A stretch of 64,000 bases of DNA from Homalodisca vitripennis (taxonomy: Eukaryota; Arthropoda; Insecta; Hemiptera; Cicadellidae), in NCBI RefSeq assembly GCF_021130785.1, contig NC_060209.1:24180001-24244000 (forward strand), read 5' to 3'. The notes below the pieces were generated by a model, which searched no databases, had not been told where the DNA came from, and worked only from the letters and a program-made list of their open reading frames with translations. Of this stretch, positions 50,055 through 62,354 are shown one piece after another. A program made the position numbers and the translations under genes. The stretch's first letter is position 1. Each line of letters begins with the position of its first letter.

Positions 50055-51569
50055 TGTGAAATTTAAATCACATTTTATTGGTATTCGTGCCTATGCTCCA
50101 ATAATTTTGCAAGTTTTAAAATCTAACCTCAAGCACTTTCCTCATGAAGATGACTTTCATCAGTGATACTGCTTAAAAATGTATTGTTCCATTGTTGTCC
50201 CTTTAATGCTAAGACGGATACAGAGGCTTGGGGTTCTCTATGACGTCATAGGGGCTTTCAGTGATGCTAGCATACATTTTGTTGTTCCTGGCACACAATG
50301 CCAGACGTTCCTTTTCGGAGGCAGAATAAAATTTTGCATAATAAGGAGTATTTCAATTTCCACGATTACCTCGGTGAAGATACATTTTGTTTTGTTTAAG
50401 ACTTCTAGACACTAGGTTTCTGAAGGACTGTATGCCTAAGGACAGCGCTTTAGGATATAGTGAAAGGATTGCGATGTAAAACATTCATACTAGTGTTACG
50501 TAAAACTGATTCAGCAAGATATAGGCTATTTGAAAACGGCACAGTGTTTACTGTTAGAAAAGGCATTTACAAAATGTTCCGTTTTCCAAAATATGAGATC
50601 CTTTTCTGTTTATTTCTATAAGTTTATGGTTTTATTCTTATCAACCGCTCAGTACTCCAAATTGCAATATTTTAAAGTAAATATATGCTTTAAAACCGTA
50701 ACTTAATTACTAATATGAACTTAAATTGGATTGCCGCGTGATCACGGTTTTCACAGTACCAATTCAATGTACTTTTTATGTAGTGTGCAAATAACATAAC
50801 ATCGCACAGTGGCTTCAAGAGCAATATTCATCACAAACATATGTGACGAACACAAAGTAAGTTACCGCCATCTGTTTTTAAACATGCACAAACAGAAATA
50901 CATGTTACCAAACTTCCATATCAGAAGTAATTGACCTGAGGTCGAAAGAGCAGTTGCAGACAGATCCAATTTACTCAGTTGTAAAGCGGAGTGTTTTGAT
51001 CACAAAGAACGATCTGACGTCACAAACAGTTGGAATCATTCAGTTCAAATGAGATCGAGTTGCGACTTTTCTCAGATAACTTCAAATGTAGATCACGTCC
51101 ATATCATAAACCGTCCTTTCGAATTTATAACGTCCTCTCTTTCCGCTGGCGAGCAAGATATTGGTGCTTTATTTTAAATTGCCTTAAATAATAAGTTTAT
51201 ACTACTGAACAAAATTCTTTTTTGAACCTTTGAGAATTAAATGAAATATTTCAGATATTTTTTTACGATTAGTATATACCTTACTCCTGTGGAAGTTACA
51301 TGAAATTCCTGATGTTCTTCATTTCTTTAAATTTACGAGATAAAAGTTTTATTTCAAACGTTTCGTTGATGTAATAATTTTAATTATCTGCCAATTTATG
51401 GATCAGAACGTACTGAGTTTTATGCAAGCATGTATAACTACCTAAATATTTTTTAACACTTAAACAGTAAATTAAAATATAATTTTGACCAGTGTTTTAA
51501 GGACAGCACATGAAGATTCCAAACCTCAACAAATTACTCAAATATGTAAAATATAAAAGAATTGAAATA
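50055..51569. other. No recognised gene; possible further PLE 3'-end trace
   Basis: At 50125-50172 the minus strand reads CTGATGAAAGTCATCTTCATG and then AGGAAAGTGCTTGAGG, faintly like the CTGANGAAG...GAAACG phrase of PLE 3' UTRs; this is weak. The section at 50930-51140 is a little GC-richer. No gene was identified. Confidence 0.35.
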
Positions 51570-51800
51570 CTACCTGTTGCCCAAGGCTTAACGTCAAAAT
51601 CGAAGTCCTTATAATACTTATTAAAAGCACTTATGGGGTAATATGAGGAAGTCCTATAAAATGTATGAATTGCAAGTATAAATGTATTATATTACATGGA
51701 CATATTATTTCAGTGTTCATGTTTAAGAGTATCACAGTTTAACCTGATTCTTATATCATATTTTGCAAGAGTAGGAGGATTTCTGTTCTAACTAATTATA
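51570..51800 (-). mobile_element. Helitron 3'-end remnant
   Basis: The plus strand begins ACTACCTGTTGCCCAAGGCTT (CTAG has become CTAC). It is similar to the copy at 53074 through TTATAATACTTATTAAAAGC-like and CATGGACATATTATTTCAGTG-like text, over about 150-200 bp. Confidence 0.55.
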
Positions 51801-53073
51801 TTTCCAACGCCAGAGCTGAGTTAGCCTTGTTATTTCGATCAAAATTACAAATACATACGTCTGGGAAACCTACTGACTTCAAAAAGCGTTTACTTCAGAA
51901 TTAAACAAGCTAAACTTGAATTTTACTCACGTAGTTACTATGCTGGTTTGTGCTGGCGGTCTATAATATTTCCAGTGTCATAATAAAGTTTTCTTTGTTT
52001 TCCCTGGTTATTATTCGTACTTAGTAGCCTAGTTAATACTGCCGTAAATAAAACACTATCTTTATTTATATTAAGAATGCTTCAAACTTTCATAACGTTT
52101 TGTTCAGAGATATTATTATGTGAAACATTCTAAATTTCAATCTGAAATATATGTAAGAAAAGATAGATATTTCAGGACTAGATAAAAATATTATTGATTT
52201 GTGTTCATTTTTGACTAATTTAAGGCAAAATGCATTTTGTGCCACTTCATAATTTGCAATTTGAAACTATATTCCTTTAGGAAACTTATTTTAGGTTTAC
52301 ATTGAATCTTTCTTCAAGAAATAAAACAAGGTCAGTGAGGTCACAACAAGACAATTTCGAGTATACTTTCCAAGCAGAAAATCTAATTTTCTTTCCGATG
52401 AGGTCAGTAAATTGACCGTCTACTGACTCAAGGACTAATGAAATTAGTCTGCTCACACCATCAGCAATCTGGTGTGACCTCTTATAAATTGAACAAAACT
52501 ACAGTTCGTTATTTATTGTTAGATAGATCGTTTAAGTTTTACCATCGAAGGTATTCAGTTTAAGACCTGTAAACAATTACAAATAACTAGTGAAGAATTG
52601 ATATTCAACACTCTAAATTGTAAAAATACTCGTAATATTCAATAGCATAAACATTTATCTTTAAATATTTTAAATACCTGTACTAGGTTATGAATAAATA
52701 AAACGTTACAAATAAAAATAATTTGTAAATATAATTTATGATTGCTTTGAAAGCTAAATTTGTTACTTATATTTACAAACTTCACGTTACTCGCTTCTTT
52801 GAGTTCGAGTGAAAAGCTTTAAATCTATTGCTCAATCTATTGCGCCACGAATATTACTACCTCACATGTTAAAATACATCTGATTGTACTTTGTTTCGTT
52901 AAAAATTTATTTATTCTTCTACTTTCTCGTTACTCTTGTTGTTACTCATATGTATAACCATGACTTTATTGAAGTCATAAATTATTATAAAATTTCATAA
53001 AATCGGAAATTCAGTGGTTTCGGAAATTAGCGTAAACAAAAATCATTACTCAAAAGTTTTATATTTGAAAATA
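51801..53073. other. No recognised gene; contains a small inverted-repeat unit
   Basis: AT-rich except for a 145-bp unit (52337-52481) bounded by GAGGTCACA and TGTGACCTC, described below. Nothing else was recognised. Confidence 0.45.
52337..52481. repeat. 145-bp inverted-repeat unit with AGGTCA half-sites
   Basis: Perfect 9-bp inverted ends GAGGTCACA (52337-52345) and TGTGACCTC (52473-52481). The right end also forms its own hairpin, TCACACCA/TGGTGTGA (52453-52477). AGGTCA occurs at 52329 and 52338 as a direct repeat with 3-bp spacing, again at about 52405, and in reverse in the right arm. It could be a tiny MITE or a nuclear-receptor binding region. Confidence 0.4.
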
Positions 53074-53230
53074 CTAGCAGCTACCCTCGGCTTCACACGC
53101 TAATTTTTAAATCGATGGCCATAGCTTTTTTATTATAAGTATTTATGAGGTGATATAATGAACCCCTATAATTCTCTTTAACATAAGTGAACATATTATT
53201 TCAGTATCCATGGTTGATATTTTCAAAACG
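53074..53230 (-). mobile_element. Helitron 3'-end remnant with intact CTAG
   Basis: The plus strand reads A|CTAGCAGCTACCCTCGGCTTC then ACACGC, the reverse complement of a Helitron terminus ...GAAGCCGAGGGTAGCTGCTAG followed by T. It is the best preserved of the family also present at 43751 and 51570. Confidence 0.62.
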
Positions 53231-53802
53231 TAAATAAAATTTTCAATTAAAACACCCCTCAGTTAGTCACGTAAACATGCCCAAAAGTAAATCATTTCAT
53301 ATGTCGCTTCATATTCATATAATAAAGGGTGGTGACTTTTAAGACAACTGGTATATGTAGGCCTTATATATCGAAATACTTGAATTAGAAAAACTAGAAA
53401 ATGCATAATAAACAAATTCATTTGCACACACTTATCGGTTGAAATATGCACCATTAAATTATATAAGTAAAATTAGAACGTTGTTTCTAGTAAATCCCTT
53501 AGCAACAAGCGCAATTGTACTTAACAGAGAAACTAGAACAAGAATATCACAAGAAGTTTTGTGTTCTCTCAAAAGACAACAACGTTTTAAAATAAACGAT
53601 TATGTGCAGATAACCTTATCTTGGTCCTCGTAAAACCAGTTGTGTGTCAACACCACATGTCACGCCTTATCTCTACAGGAGGGACCTTTTCTTCTCCAGT
53701 ATTATTCTCTTAGGACAATTTCTTTAGGCATTTAATCATAAATATATTAGCAGTTGAACGTTTGTATTTATACAAAGATGTTTATCCATATAGCAGTGTC
53801 TG

Positions 53803-53805
<3 letters not shown>
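53231..53805. other. AT-rich DNA, no gene seen
   Basis: No recognisable feature. Confidence 0.5.

Positions 53806-53878
<73 letters not shown>
53806..53878. repeat. (TA)n array
   Basis: About 36 uninterrupted TA units, the longest in the window. Confidence 0.97.
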
Positions 53879-53879
<1 letters not shown>

Positions 53880-54478
53880 TACCCTCCTAATATGTATAAA
53901 ATTTATTTTGGGGAGCCAGTGACGTTACTGATCAATTGTTGTATTCTTATAACTCATTTAGCCATCTTTAGATTAACTTAATAAGTAAAAATTAAATTAA
54001 AATAAGTGTTCCCTATGGAACTTAAAATATGTGTTTGCTAAGTGAAATACTTTCCTGATCATATTACACATAAGAGGATTGAAGTCATTTAAAAATTCAT
54101 TCCTCAGCCTTCAGAATGCTAAAGTGAAAGACAATAATGCTGCCTGGTGGTTAAAAAATCAAAAACGTATAGAATGTCCTCCAGGAAGAGTTTCGTGAGA
54201 GAGGGCTTCAACACATGAAATATGTTCTGAGTCATCAACACAGATATTTTCAACACGTACAGTATTTGCAATAAAATCTCCGTTTGCTGAATAATTCACA
54301 ACTTGCAATGTGGTACACTAGGCTACAGGGTCAAACTCGTTACAACAAGATGGGTTTGTGAATGTTGGTTTAGCTATAATTCACTTTCCGCTTTCTTTAG
54401 TGTCTGGATTTGGACACTGACACAGAATTGACTGCTGGAATTAGACTGAAGGGATCCGTCATGGGCAAATCATAAAGA
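53879..54478. other. No recognised gene
   Basis: Ordinary sequence up to the start of the 102-bp tandem array. Confidence 0.5.
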
Positions 54479-55293
54479 GAACCTTGGCAGTACTACTTTG
54501 GTTGAAACCGAGGTACATACTAATAGATTAGGTGAGAGTTAGACCTAGTAGGTCGCACCTATTAGGACTGAGGTAGCAGAGGACCTTGGCAATACTACTT
54601 TGGTTGAAACCGAGGTACATACTAATAGATTAGGTGAGAGTTAGACCTAGTAGGTCGCACCTATTAGGACTGAGGTAGCAGAGGACCTTGGCAATACTAC
54701 TACTTTGATTGAAACTGAGGTACATACTAATAGATTAGGTGAGAGTTAGACCTAGTAGGTCGCACCTATTAGGACTGAGGTAGCAGAGGACCTTGGCAAT
54801 ACTACTTTGGTTGAAACCGAGGTACATACTAATTAGATTAGGTGAGAGTTAGACCTAGTAGGTCGCACCTATTAGGACTGAGGTAGCAGAGGACCTTGGC
54901 AATACTACTTTGGTTGAAACCGAGGTACATACTAATAGATTAGGTGAGAGTTAGACCTAGTAGGTCGCACCTATTAGGACTGAGGTAGCAGAGGACCTTG
55001 GCAATACTACTTTGATTGAAACTGAGGTACATACTAATAGATTAGGTGAGAGTTAGACCTAGTAGGTCGCACCTATTAGGACTGAGGTAGCAGAGGACCT
55101 TGGCAATACTACTTTGGTTGAAACCGAGGTACATACATACTAATAGATTAGGTGAGAGTTAGACCTAGTAGGTCGCACCTATTAGGACTGAGGTAGCAGA
55201 GGACCTTGGCAATACTACTTAGGATGAGACTGAGGTAAACAGTGATGGATTAAACATGACCTGGACCTAGTAAGGCGCGCCTAGTAAGACAGA
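54479..55293. repeat. 102-bp tandem array, seven full units plus a diverged eighth
   Basis: Units start with ACCTTGGCARTACTAC at 54481, 54583, 54685, 54790, 54893, 54995, 55097 and 55203. Length is 102 bp, or 103-106 bp where a few bases (TAC, T, CATAC-type) are duplicated. Two unit types alternate: A (GGTTGAAACCGAGG) and B (GATTGAAACTGAGG), in the order A A B A A B A. Each unit contains two overlapping inverted repeats, GACCTA-G-TAGGTC and TAGGT-CGC-ACCTA. The eighth unit decays beyond ACTACTT and fades by about 55293. Confidence 0.97.
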
Positions 55294-58200
55294 CTTCCAA
55301 GAACAAAAATACAACCTCATTAACCACAGTGAACCACACTAAAAAAGGTTGTCTGGCAGTTATAAATTAAGGCCTCGGTCAATAATGAGTAAATCAACGG
55401 GTTTTCTCATTAAAACCTTAACAAAATAGTCCTGATTTAATAGTTGCTTCACTGTGACTTCTCAAAGTTTTGATCTTTAAACGGCTAGTTACAAGAATAA
55501 CGTAGATTTTCCCTAAGAATATGACGTCTGAAACATTTTGGTTGACAGTTTGACAGAGCTCTCAAGGGTTAAATGCTACTATTTAGGAGTTCTCTGACTG
55601 TGGAATCCTCTATATCCTGGAGTTCTAATAGACTACAAACTCTCATAGACTTGCATTGAATAAGCTTTCATAATATTAAATTTCATAAAAAAGCTTTCAG
55701 ACATAATGCTTCCGAAGTAAAGTTAATCTTATTTGATTGATTATGGTGATTTTTTTGAAAAAATGTACTATCTAAATAATTTGTAATAGTAATTCATAAA
55801 TAAAGTTATTATATAACAGTTCTCATTGCACTGCTTTATAATCTGTGTTACGTAATTACACTAGATTAGAATACTAATAAGTACTTCACGCTATGAATAA
55901 TGTGTAATTAATTTATCATGCAGTTATCTGAGCGTACATTTTTAGTTCTCTCAGGCGTACAATATGTACTTCATCACCTCCGTTACAGTAAATACGCGTC
56001 CTGTAATAGCCTTCACTGAGGTTCAATGGAAATGTTCAATTCTACAGTTTATTTCATTATTAACAGGTAAACGGCATTGAGTAATATAAATATTCATTAT
56101 AACAAACTGAAATGTTTGTACTCCTAGGAATACACTGTTGTAGAAAAAACTTCATAACTACAGTTTTTATAAAACTTTATTATTGTAATAACTTATTGAT
56201 AGAATGTTCTAATTCAATTTGAACTAAATAAATTTTGCTTTGCAAAATAGTATAAAATTGCATAATGAGAAATTTACAAATAATATGTAAATAATTAATT
56301 GATCATTAATTGATCTATATAATTCCCAGTATTAAATAATAATATTTATTACATATTTTATAAAACGTACTCTAATTACTTTTATAATCTTTACATTTTT
56401 TACATTTTTCGATACAATGCTGCTATGGTAAACTGTTTATTTTCAAAATTATTAAACCTAAAGTGCCATACAAATTTTTTTTTTAATGATTTCACAACTG
56501 TAATGCCCTTTAAAGTTTTTGATTTATGATACTTGTTTGTTAGTTGTCTTGAAGTTTTGAAGATCATCAAAAGGTTTTAAGAACTATAGAAAGTCTGTTA
56601 TAAAACAGATGCTTAACATTGCGTATAGATTCTTGAATATGTTTGTCTTAGGTTATATCTAATTTTAAATATAAATGTAAAAATCCTCACTCATGAAATT
56701 ATCTGCCAACGATACTCTTGTCAAAAACCTTGTCTACGAGATTTGTATGGTTAAACAAGTGTAACACGTGTAAGAATCGATACTAAATTAAATATTTGTA
56801 GTAACATTAATAATCTGAAAAAGCGTTGGAAGAACATAAAGAATCTTGTTATTTTGTACTATAGCAGTGAAAACCGTATGAATTTGGCAAGACAACAACT
56901 TTATACACATTAGCGTTCAAGGAAACTAAGAAATTTCTTTGCCCTTCAGACGTAGGTTATTAAAAAAGGTAACCCTTTCCATAAACTGTACATAGTAGAA
57001 GGTAGGTGCTTATTAAATTGCTAGGCTCTGTTACGGCCTAAGTTATTTTTATTTATTATTTGTATTTATTTATTATTCATATTTAATTTATGTCGCATCA
57101 ATTTAGTTTCAGAACTCACTAGTAGGGAGCAAAAAACTCTCTACATTATAAATAGTTACAGCAGATGGCGCAGCTATCTGGATTACATTAGTGAAATACA
57201 GTCCACACAATATTAGTCTATTATTTGTGCAACAGTGTAGTGCAAACTAAAATACACAGTTTTAATTAAAACTTACCAAAATGTTTCATTTTAAGACTAA
57301 TCATAATTCCAGTACTAAGTGCATACCATGATTGCCACTCCAGGCTCTGCTAACACATGTGTACACATTATGTTTACTCTGAAAAATTAGCAAAAACCTT
57401 CATCTTGAAAATTTTCTATCGTAAGTATCTTGCTTTGTATAAGTATTGTATAAGTAAGTAATAAGTATGTACTTTTGAAGACTTTGAACTTATTAAACGC
57501 ACGTAATGGAGAGAATATTTAAATACAAGCTTTTGTAATAGTTATCTTAAATTATTATAATTAACTGTTATTTTTACATTTGAAAAAAACAATGCGGGAA
57601 ACAAAGGCTAAGTTAACATTAAAAAGTTATATTTTAAAACTTTATTACTATTTAATTATATATTTATGTATGCATTTCAAGAGTTTTAAAGCCTCTAAGA
57701 GAGATCAGTCATCAATGATCAAACGTTGTGTTCAATTCTTTTTAGAAAAATAAACAGCACTAAGTATTTCAGCACTCCTAACGTACATTAGATTGTAATT
57801 CAATTACTAATCTATTAATGAAAATTTGGAAACAAGAAGCTATGTTCAAGGATGTTTTTAGTCTAGGCCATTAAATCAAGTTAATCACTAAAGAGTCATT
57901 AAGTCATACTATACGTTTTATTAAATATATGTCTATTTAGAATAAAATCAAAACATAGGTAATATGGTACATACATTTTTTAAACTAATTAAAGAAAGGA
58001 ACATACATATGATGTAATATTTATTCTTGTTTATGCTTGAAGTGTAATTCTAAAGAATGTACCATATTATCATTCAGTAACAATTGTCTGTTGTTTAGTG
58101 ACGATTAGTTTAGTTCACTATTATAAAGAAAATCTGTTAATTCATGTCACTATAACGCAAGTAATATTTGCTTACTGTATAGATGTAACGTTGTTGAACA

Positions 58201-59639
58201 AACGACAAATCTGTGTTTAGCGGAACTACGCGATGTCTGGCCATAATAAACAAATACAGAGGCGGTCGGTTGTTTATTACATAACATTCCCAAAGCGACT
58301 CCCTATGGCGCGATATGAGTTTTCGATACAAACGACCCACAGTTATCGAAACAGTGCAAATAAAAGATCGCAGTGTTGGGTGCAAGCCAGCATATAACAC
58401 CCTAGGGGTGCGATTTGGACCATAAGCTGAAACGTACAATACTCAACCGTTCTGTATTTTTCAAGGGTTTAAAATACGAAATTATTTAGGTTACGAGTAA
58501 TTATATTTTTGTAACATTATGCATATTGTATGAAATACATATAATAATCGTACACAGTAAAATTTTCTTCTTTGGAATATTATGAATTTCAATTCAATAT
58601 TCGAACTCTTCTTAAAAAATTATTTATTAAAGATGTCATTCTTCAATCAATACTCTTTTCTCATTACACCCTTATGTCGAATTTTAATAACTGTAATCTG
58701 TTTACCCAAAAATATTATATTATTAACTTAAATCCTGGTAGAATTACATTCGTAGTGTCATACAACATTTTTTTGAATAGTAGTGGTTCTTTAACAAGTA
58801 AATACTTCAATTGCTTATTTACCCTATGAATAAAAATATTACCTATCACATACGCTTATGCTTACATGCCTCTTAGTATAAAACTTATTCATATATTTTT
58901 AACATGGTCCTGTTTTTTACGGTAATATGTTCACAGTGTTTATGTTATTAGAATTTAAGTACTACTTTACAGATTTTTCAACCGCCAAGACAATGTTATT
59001 AAAAACCTAAATTAACTAATATGAATATTTTTGCATAAAGTTTCTATATTTTAAAGTTTTTTTTTTAACATTTGCAATGAATAGGTTGCACCAATTCGTG
59101 TAGTTATTTTACGAAACATTTTTGAAAACCTAAGAAGGTCGATAGCAGGAGAAAGATCGGAAACGTTTTCCAGAATATTTCAGAATTTCAAAAAATACCA
59201 TTATATTTCTTTCTCTAAATATACCTGAGACTAAACAGATGAAGTTTGGAAAAGATGCTGAGAGATGTTTTTTATTTACACTTTATAAAATATTAATTAT
59301 ACAGTGCTAGATTATTAGTGTAATTAAAATAGAATAAACAAAGCTTCTATCTTAGTATTACTCCGGATTGCACCAGTGACAAATTAAAAACATAATTAAT
59401 GTATTGGAAATGCTTATAAAAACCTACGTTTATGAACTAATCTGTAAATATTATCACATAAGAAAATCAAAACTGGTTGACAGCCTTGAAATTACGATAT
59501 GGCAATTTTACAGTGGCTTATGGAAGAACATAATGAAACACTAACACACTTCAACGAGCCATTTTTTCCTTTCACTACATTCCAAAAAAGAATAAAAATT
59601 CTATAACCCAAACCTAACATAAAATTTTTAAGTATTACG
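55294..59639. other. AT-rich DNA, no recognised gene
   Basis: No coding or mobile-element signal recognised in over 4 kb. A GC-richer strip at 58190-58440 carries a 100-codon open frame on the minus strand (58137-58439) without familiar motif. Confidence 0.45.
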
Positions 59640-60809
59640 TGAAATTATTCAGGATTTTCTTATTACAACGGAAGTAAATGCTTCCTGACGAAAGTATGCT
59701 TCTTAGTCTTACGTATGCATATATATTTTTTCATCGGGACAACAAGGCGATTTCAACTATGGCACTAGGAATACCTGTTTTCTGCTCTCTTAAGGCATAA
59801 AGCTGAAAAATCTATAGTTGCACTTGTTTTAAAAAGAGACTTTTTTGTTTGCTTCCGGAGCGGCAGGATATTAAGGATGGGTAAGGATAGTGGTAGTAGT
59901 AGTATAATTCTGAGATGTACGAGGAAGGATAGTGGAACTACACCTCAGTAATATCTCTTTGATGAAGGGGAAAGCTAGCTCTATGCCAGCCTCTCTAGTC
60001 TAAGTGGCCAGGGGTAGCACTCCCCTATGTCTAGACTACCAACTGACAGACTACCAACACCAACTCCAACAGTCTTCCTCTGCATTAACAAGACCTACCA
60101 ATCTATCATCGCACCTCAATATCTTGAAATTTACGGTGAGTGATGTGCTGAAACTGGACATCCATAGGGTTGCCCAGATTAAAGTAACACTTCGGTTTTG
60201 ATATACCCGTTGTAGGTTGAACTGTAAAGTATAAACCTGCCAGAAATGGACTGTAAAATATTGAGGATCGAAAGTAAATCACAAGAGCAAGAAATATACG
60301 CTTTCTGACAGAAAAAGGCGTCTCAGCCCGACGTGTTTACACATATTTTTAATCAGGATAACAGAGAAATCTCTCCTGTAACATGAAACACAATTTAGAC
60401 CGGAAATCGATGCTTTTTGGCCGAAGTAGGTTTTTAGGCGTACATATATATTTTTTGATCGAGACAATAAGGCAAGCTCAGTTTTGGAACCATAAACAGA
60501 TTATACTGGAAGTGACGTCAATCAGAAGTGGACACTTTTTAATGAAAGGCAAACTCAACTATGGCGTCGGAAATGTAACTCATTTTAAACAGAAATTTTC
60601 CTTCGAGCGCAAAACCTGATCTGACGCGATTTCCTTTAACATCTGATCCTCTTAACAATAAACATTGAAATAATATGTATCTAATTCATACATACATAAG
60701 TTAAAAAATTGTATAAGGTTGCATGATATTACATCATAAGTGCTTTTACTAAGTAGGGTATGGATTTCGATTTTTAAAAATTGCCTGTGAATCCGTGGGT
60801 AACAGCTAG
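59640..60809 (+). mobile_element. Probable non-autonomous Helitron with internal repeats
   Basis: The right end reads GAATCCGTGGGTAACAGCTAG|T (CTAG at 60806-60809), a Helitron 3' terminus. Inside, a phrase of about 80 bp occurs twice: CGTATGCATATATATTTTTT, TCATCGGGACAACAAGGCGA and ACTATGGCA near 59712-59765, and CGTACATATATATTTTTTGA, GAGACAATAAGGC and TTTGGAACCA near 60438-60492. The phrase GGCAAACTCAACTATGGCG appears once more near 60547. No transposase was seen. The left end is not located; 59640 is where the internal repeats begin. Confidence 0.45.
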
Positions 60810-60933
60810 TTTCATAACAACATTTATATTTATTATAAACAAATATATATATATGTATTAAAAAACACATATTAAAACAAAACAACATATTAAAAAAACG
60901 TTACTACCATGATTTTTTCATAAGTAAATCATT

Positions 60934-60979
60934 GAGAGATCCGGGTTCAACTCCCGGCGGAGCAAGTACTTTTTGTGAT
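60934..60979 (+). repeat. Second tRNA-like fragment (3' half)
   Basis: GAGAGATCCGGGTTCAACTC, CCGGCGGAGCA, then AGTACTTTTTGTGAT. It matches 8066-8111 through the T arm, acceptor 3' strand and the following T5 tract, with a B box of GGTTCAACTCC. The D and anticodon arms are missing. It shows that the unit at 8027 belongs to a dispersed repeat. Confidence 0.7.
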
Positions 60980-61001
60980 TCAATGTTTATTGAAATTATA
61001 T

Positions 61002-61035
61002 TATAATATATATATATATATATTTTATATATATA
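61002..61035. repeat. (TA)n-rich tract at 3' border of PLE copy 2
   Basis: TA units with interruptions (TATTTTATATAT), lying between the tRNA-like fragment and the PLE 3' end. Confidence 0.9.
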
Positions 61036-61039
61036 TTTA

Positions 61040-62285
61040 TATTTATAGAAACAGGTTATTCTCTTCTTAATAAATAAACCCACGGTATATTGGTTTGAAA
61101 CATTTATAAATTTTCGTGTATCTAGGGTACACTTCTTCAGATAAATATACATGTATAAATATTTACATAAATTGAAAAAAACATTAGGTTAGAACTCAAA
61201 CAAGAAAAACAAACATTATAAATAAATACAGTAGATCAGCAGCTGATGGGCCATGGCGTGACGTGTGTGAATAAGTTGACGAAAACTAAATTTATCTTAA
61301 ATTAAGACCCCTTGGATGTCTTGTCTGAAGCACCAATTTGGTGTGCAGTTTCACTTTTTTTTCAATTTAAATCTATTAAGGCTTTCGTTTGAATCTTCAG
61401 GGATCTTATTGATGCCTTTGATGGTGTAGCAATTTTCAATCTGATTTTGTTTATGGACATTGATAGCGTGACTGGCTAAAGGTTTTTCTATATCGCTATG
61501 GACAATGTCAAATCGATGGCCAGTTACTCGTATTCCGTAAAGGATTCGATGTCTGGCCGACGTATTGTTTTTCACAAAATTTACAGTCAAATTGGTAAAT
61601 AAGGTTTTTTTGTTGTCACAGTTGATAGTTCCTTTGATAGGTTATACATGATTGGTTACATTACTTTTGAAATTTTGACTTGTAGACATGATCTTACAGG
61701 TTCCACAACGGGGTTTTTGGCAAGGTTTACAACCAAAGGACTGTGATTCCTTATTTTCCTTTTTTAGAGTATCAGTACAGGACCAACATCTGTTTAATGT
61801 TGGCGGGCTTTTTAAATACCAACTCTTGGAGATTTTGAAAATAAGTCTTTAGTTTCTTGAAATTTTTGAAGTAGGTTAAAGGCTGTCTTCATGATTGCGT
61901 TGATTTTGTGAAGGCCAGGATAAAATTTTGTTATGAATTTCGGATCGTTTTGGGGAAAAGGATTATTATTTTTGTTTGATGGTTGGTTCAAATTGTTCTT
62001 GATAACTTTATCGGGATATCCTAATTTTTCTAAAACCACAAGTTAATTTACTAATATAATTAATAAAATCGTCCTCATTACTGCAAAGATTTTTCGCACG
62101 AATTGAAAGACTCTTCGGAATACATTTTTTTCACGTAAGTGGGGTGACAACTATTGTAATTCAAATACTGCATAGTATTTGTGTCTTTTACGTGTATTTT
62201 AGTTTTTAAGCAAACCAGACTTCCAAGAAGGTAAGAATTTCATGAGAAAAATTTCCAAGTAAATTTGAGGGTTTGAAAAAAGTGA
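61040..62285 (-). mobile_element. Penelope-like element, copy 2 (5'-truncated)
   Basis: Reverse-oriented copy of the family at 2036-3968, aligning from roughly copy-1 position 2725 to its 3' end. The conserved 3' UTR hairpin is kept with both stem arms (GTGTA/TACAC; loop one base longer). The 5' truncation falls within the RT domain at about 62280. About 35 bp of unrelated sequence and then a (TA)n tract follow. Truncation at the 5' side with a constant 3' end is expected of target-primed reverse transcription. Confidence 0.88.
61290..62240 (-). pseudogene. PLE RT tail, Cys linker and GIY-YIG endonuclease (copy 2)
   Basis: Contains the C-terminal end of the RT region (KLGYPDKVIKNNLNQPSNKN, about 61970-62030) and a TKFYPGLHKINAIMKTAFNL segment. 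The C-x2-C-x4-C-x2-C linker (about 61698-61733) is next. The GIY-YIG domain follows, with VTGHRFDIVHSDIEKPLASH (about 61440-61520), ending near 61305. Small indels split it into at least three frames. Where copy 1 has a frameshift upstream of the endonuclease, this copy has a different set of defects, so the two decayed independently. Confidence 0.82.
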
Positions 62286-62316
62286 GCCATTTGGCACCTA
62301 ACCTCTCTTTTTTTTA

Positions 62317-62321
62317 TATAT

Positions 62322-62354
<33 letters not shown>
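62317..62354. repeat. (TA)n tract 5' of PLE copy 2
   Basis: Two runs of TA separated by a single AA step. Together with 61002-61035 it brackets the PLE copy. Confidence 0.95.

Noticed and set aside
50125..50172. Another PLE 3' end next to the R1-clade insertion
   Set aside because: The CTGATGA...GAAAG resemblance is weak and no stem or second copy supports it; mentioned only as a trace.
54479..55293. CRISPR-like array of repeats and spacers
   Set aside because: The whole 102-bp unit is repeated without variable spacers, and the sequence context is eukaryotic. The same applies to the 104- and 109-bp arrays.
58137..58439. 100-codon minus-strand open frame as a host gene
   Set aside because: No recognisable domain or splice context, and the length is within chance for a GC-richer strip.
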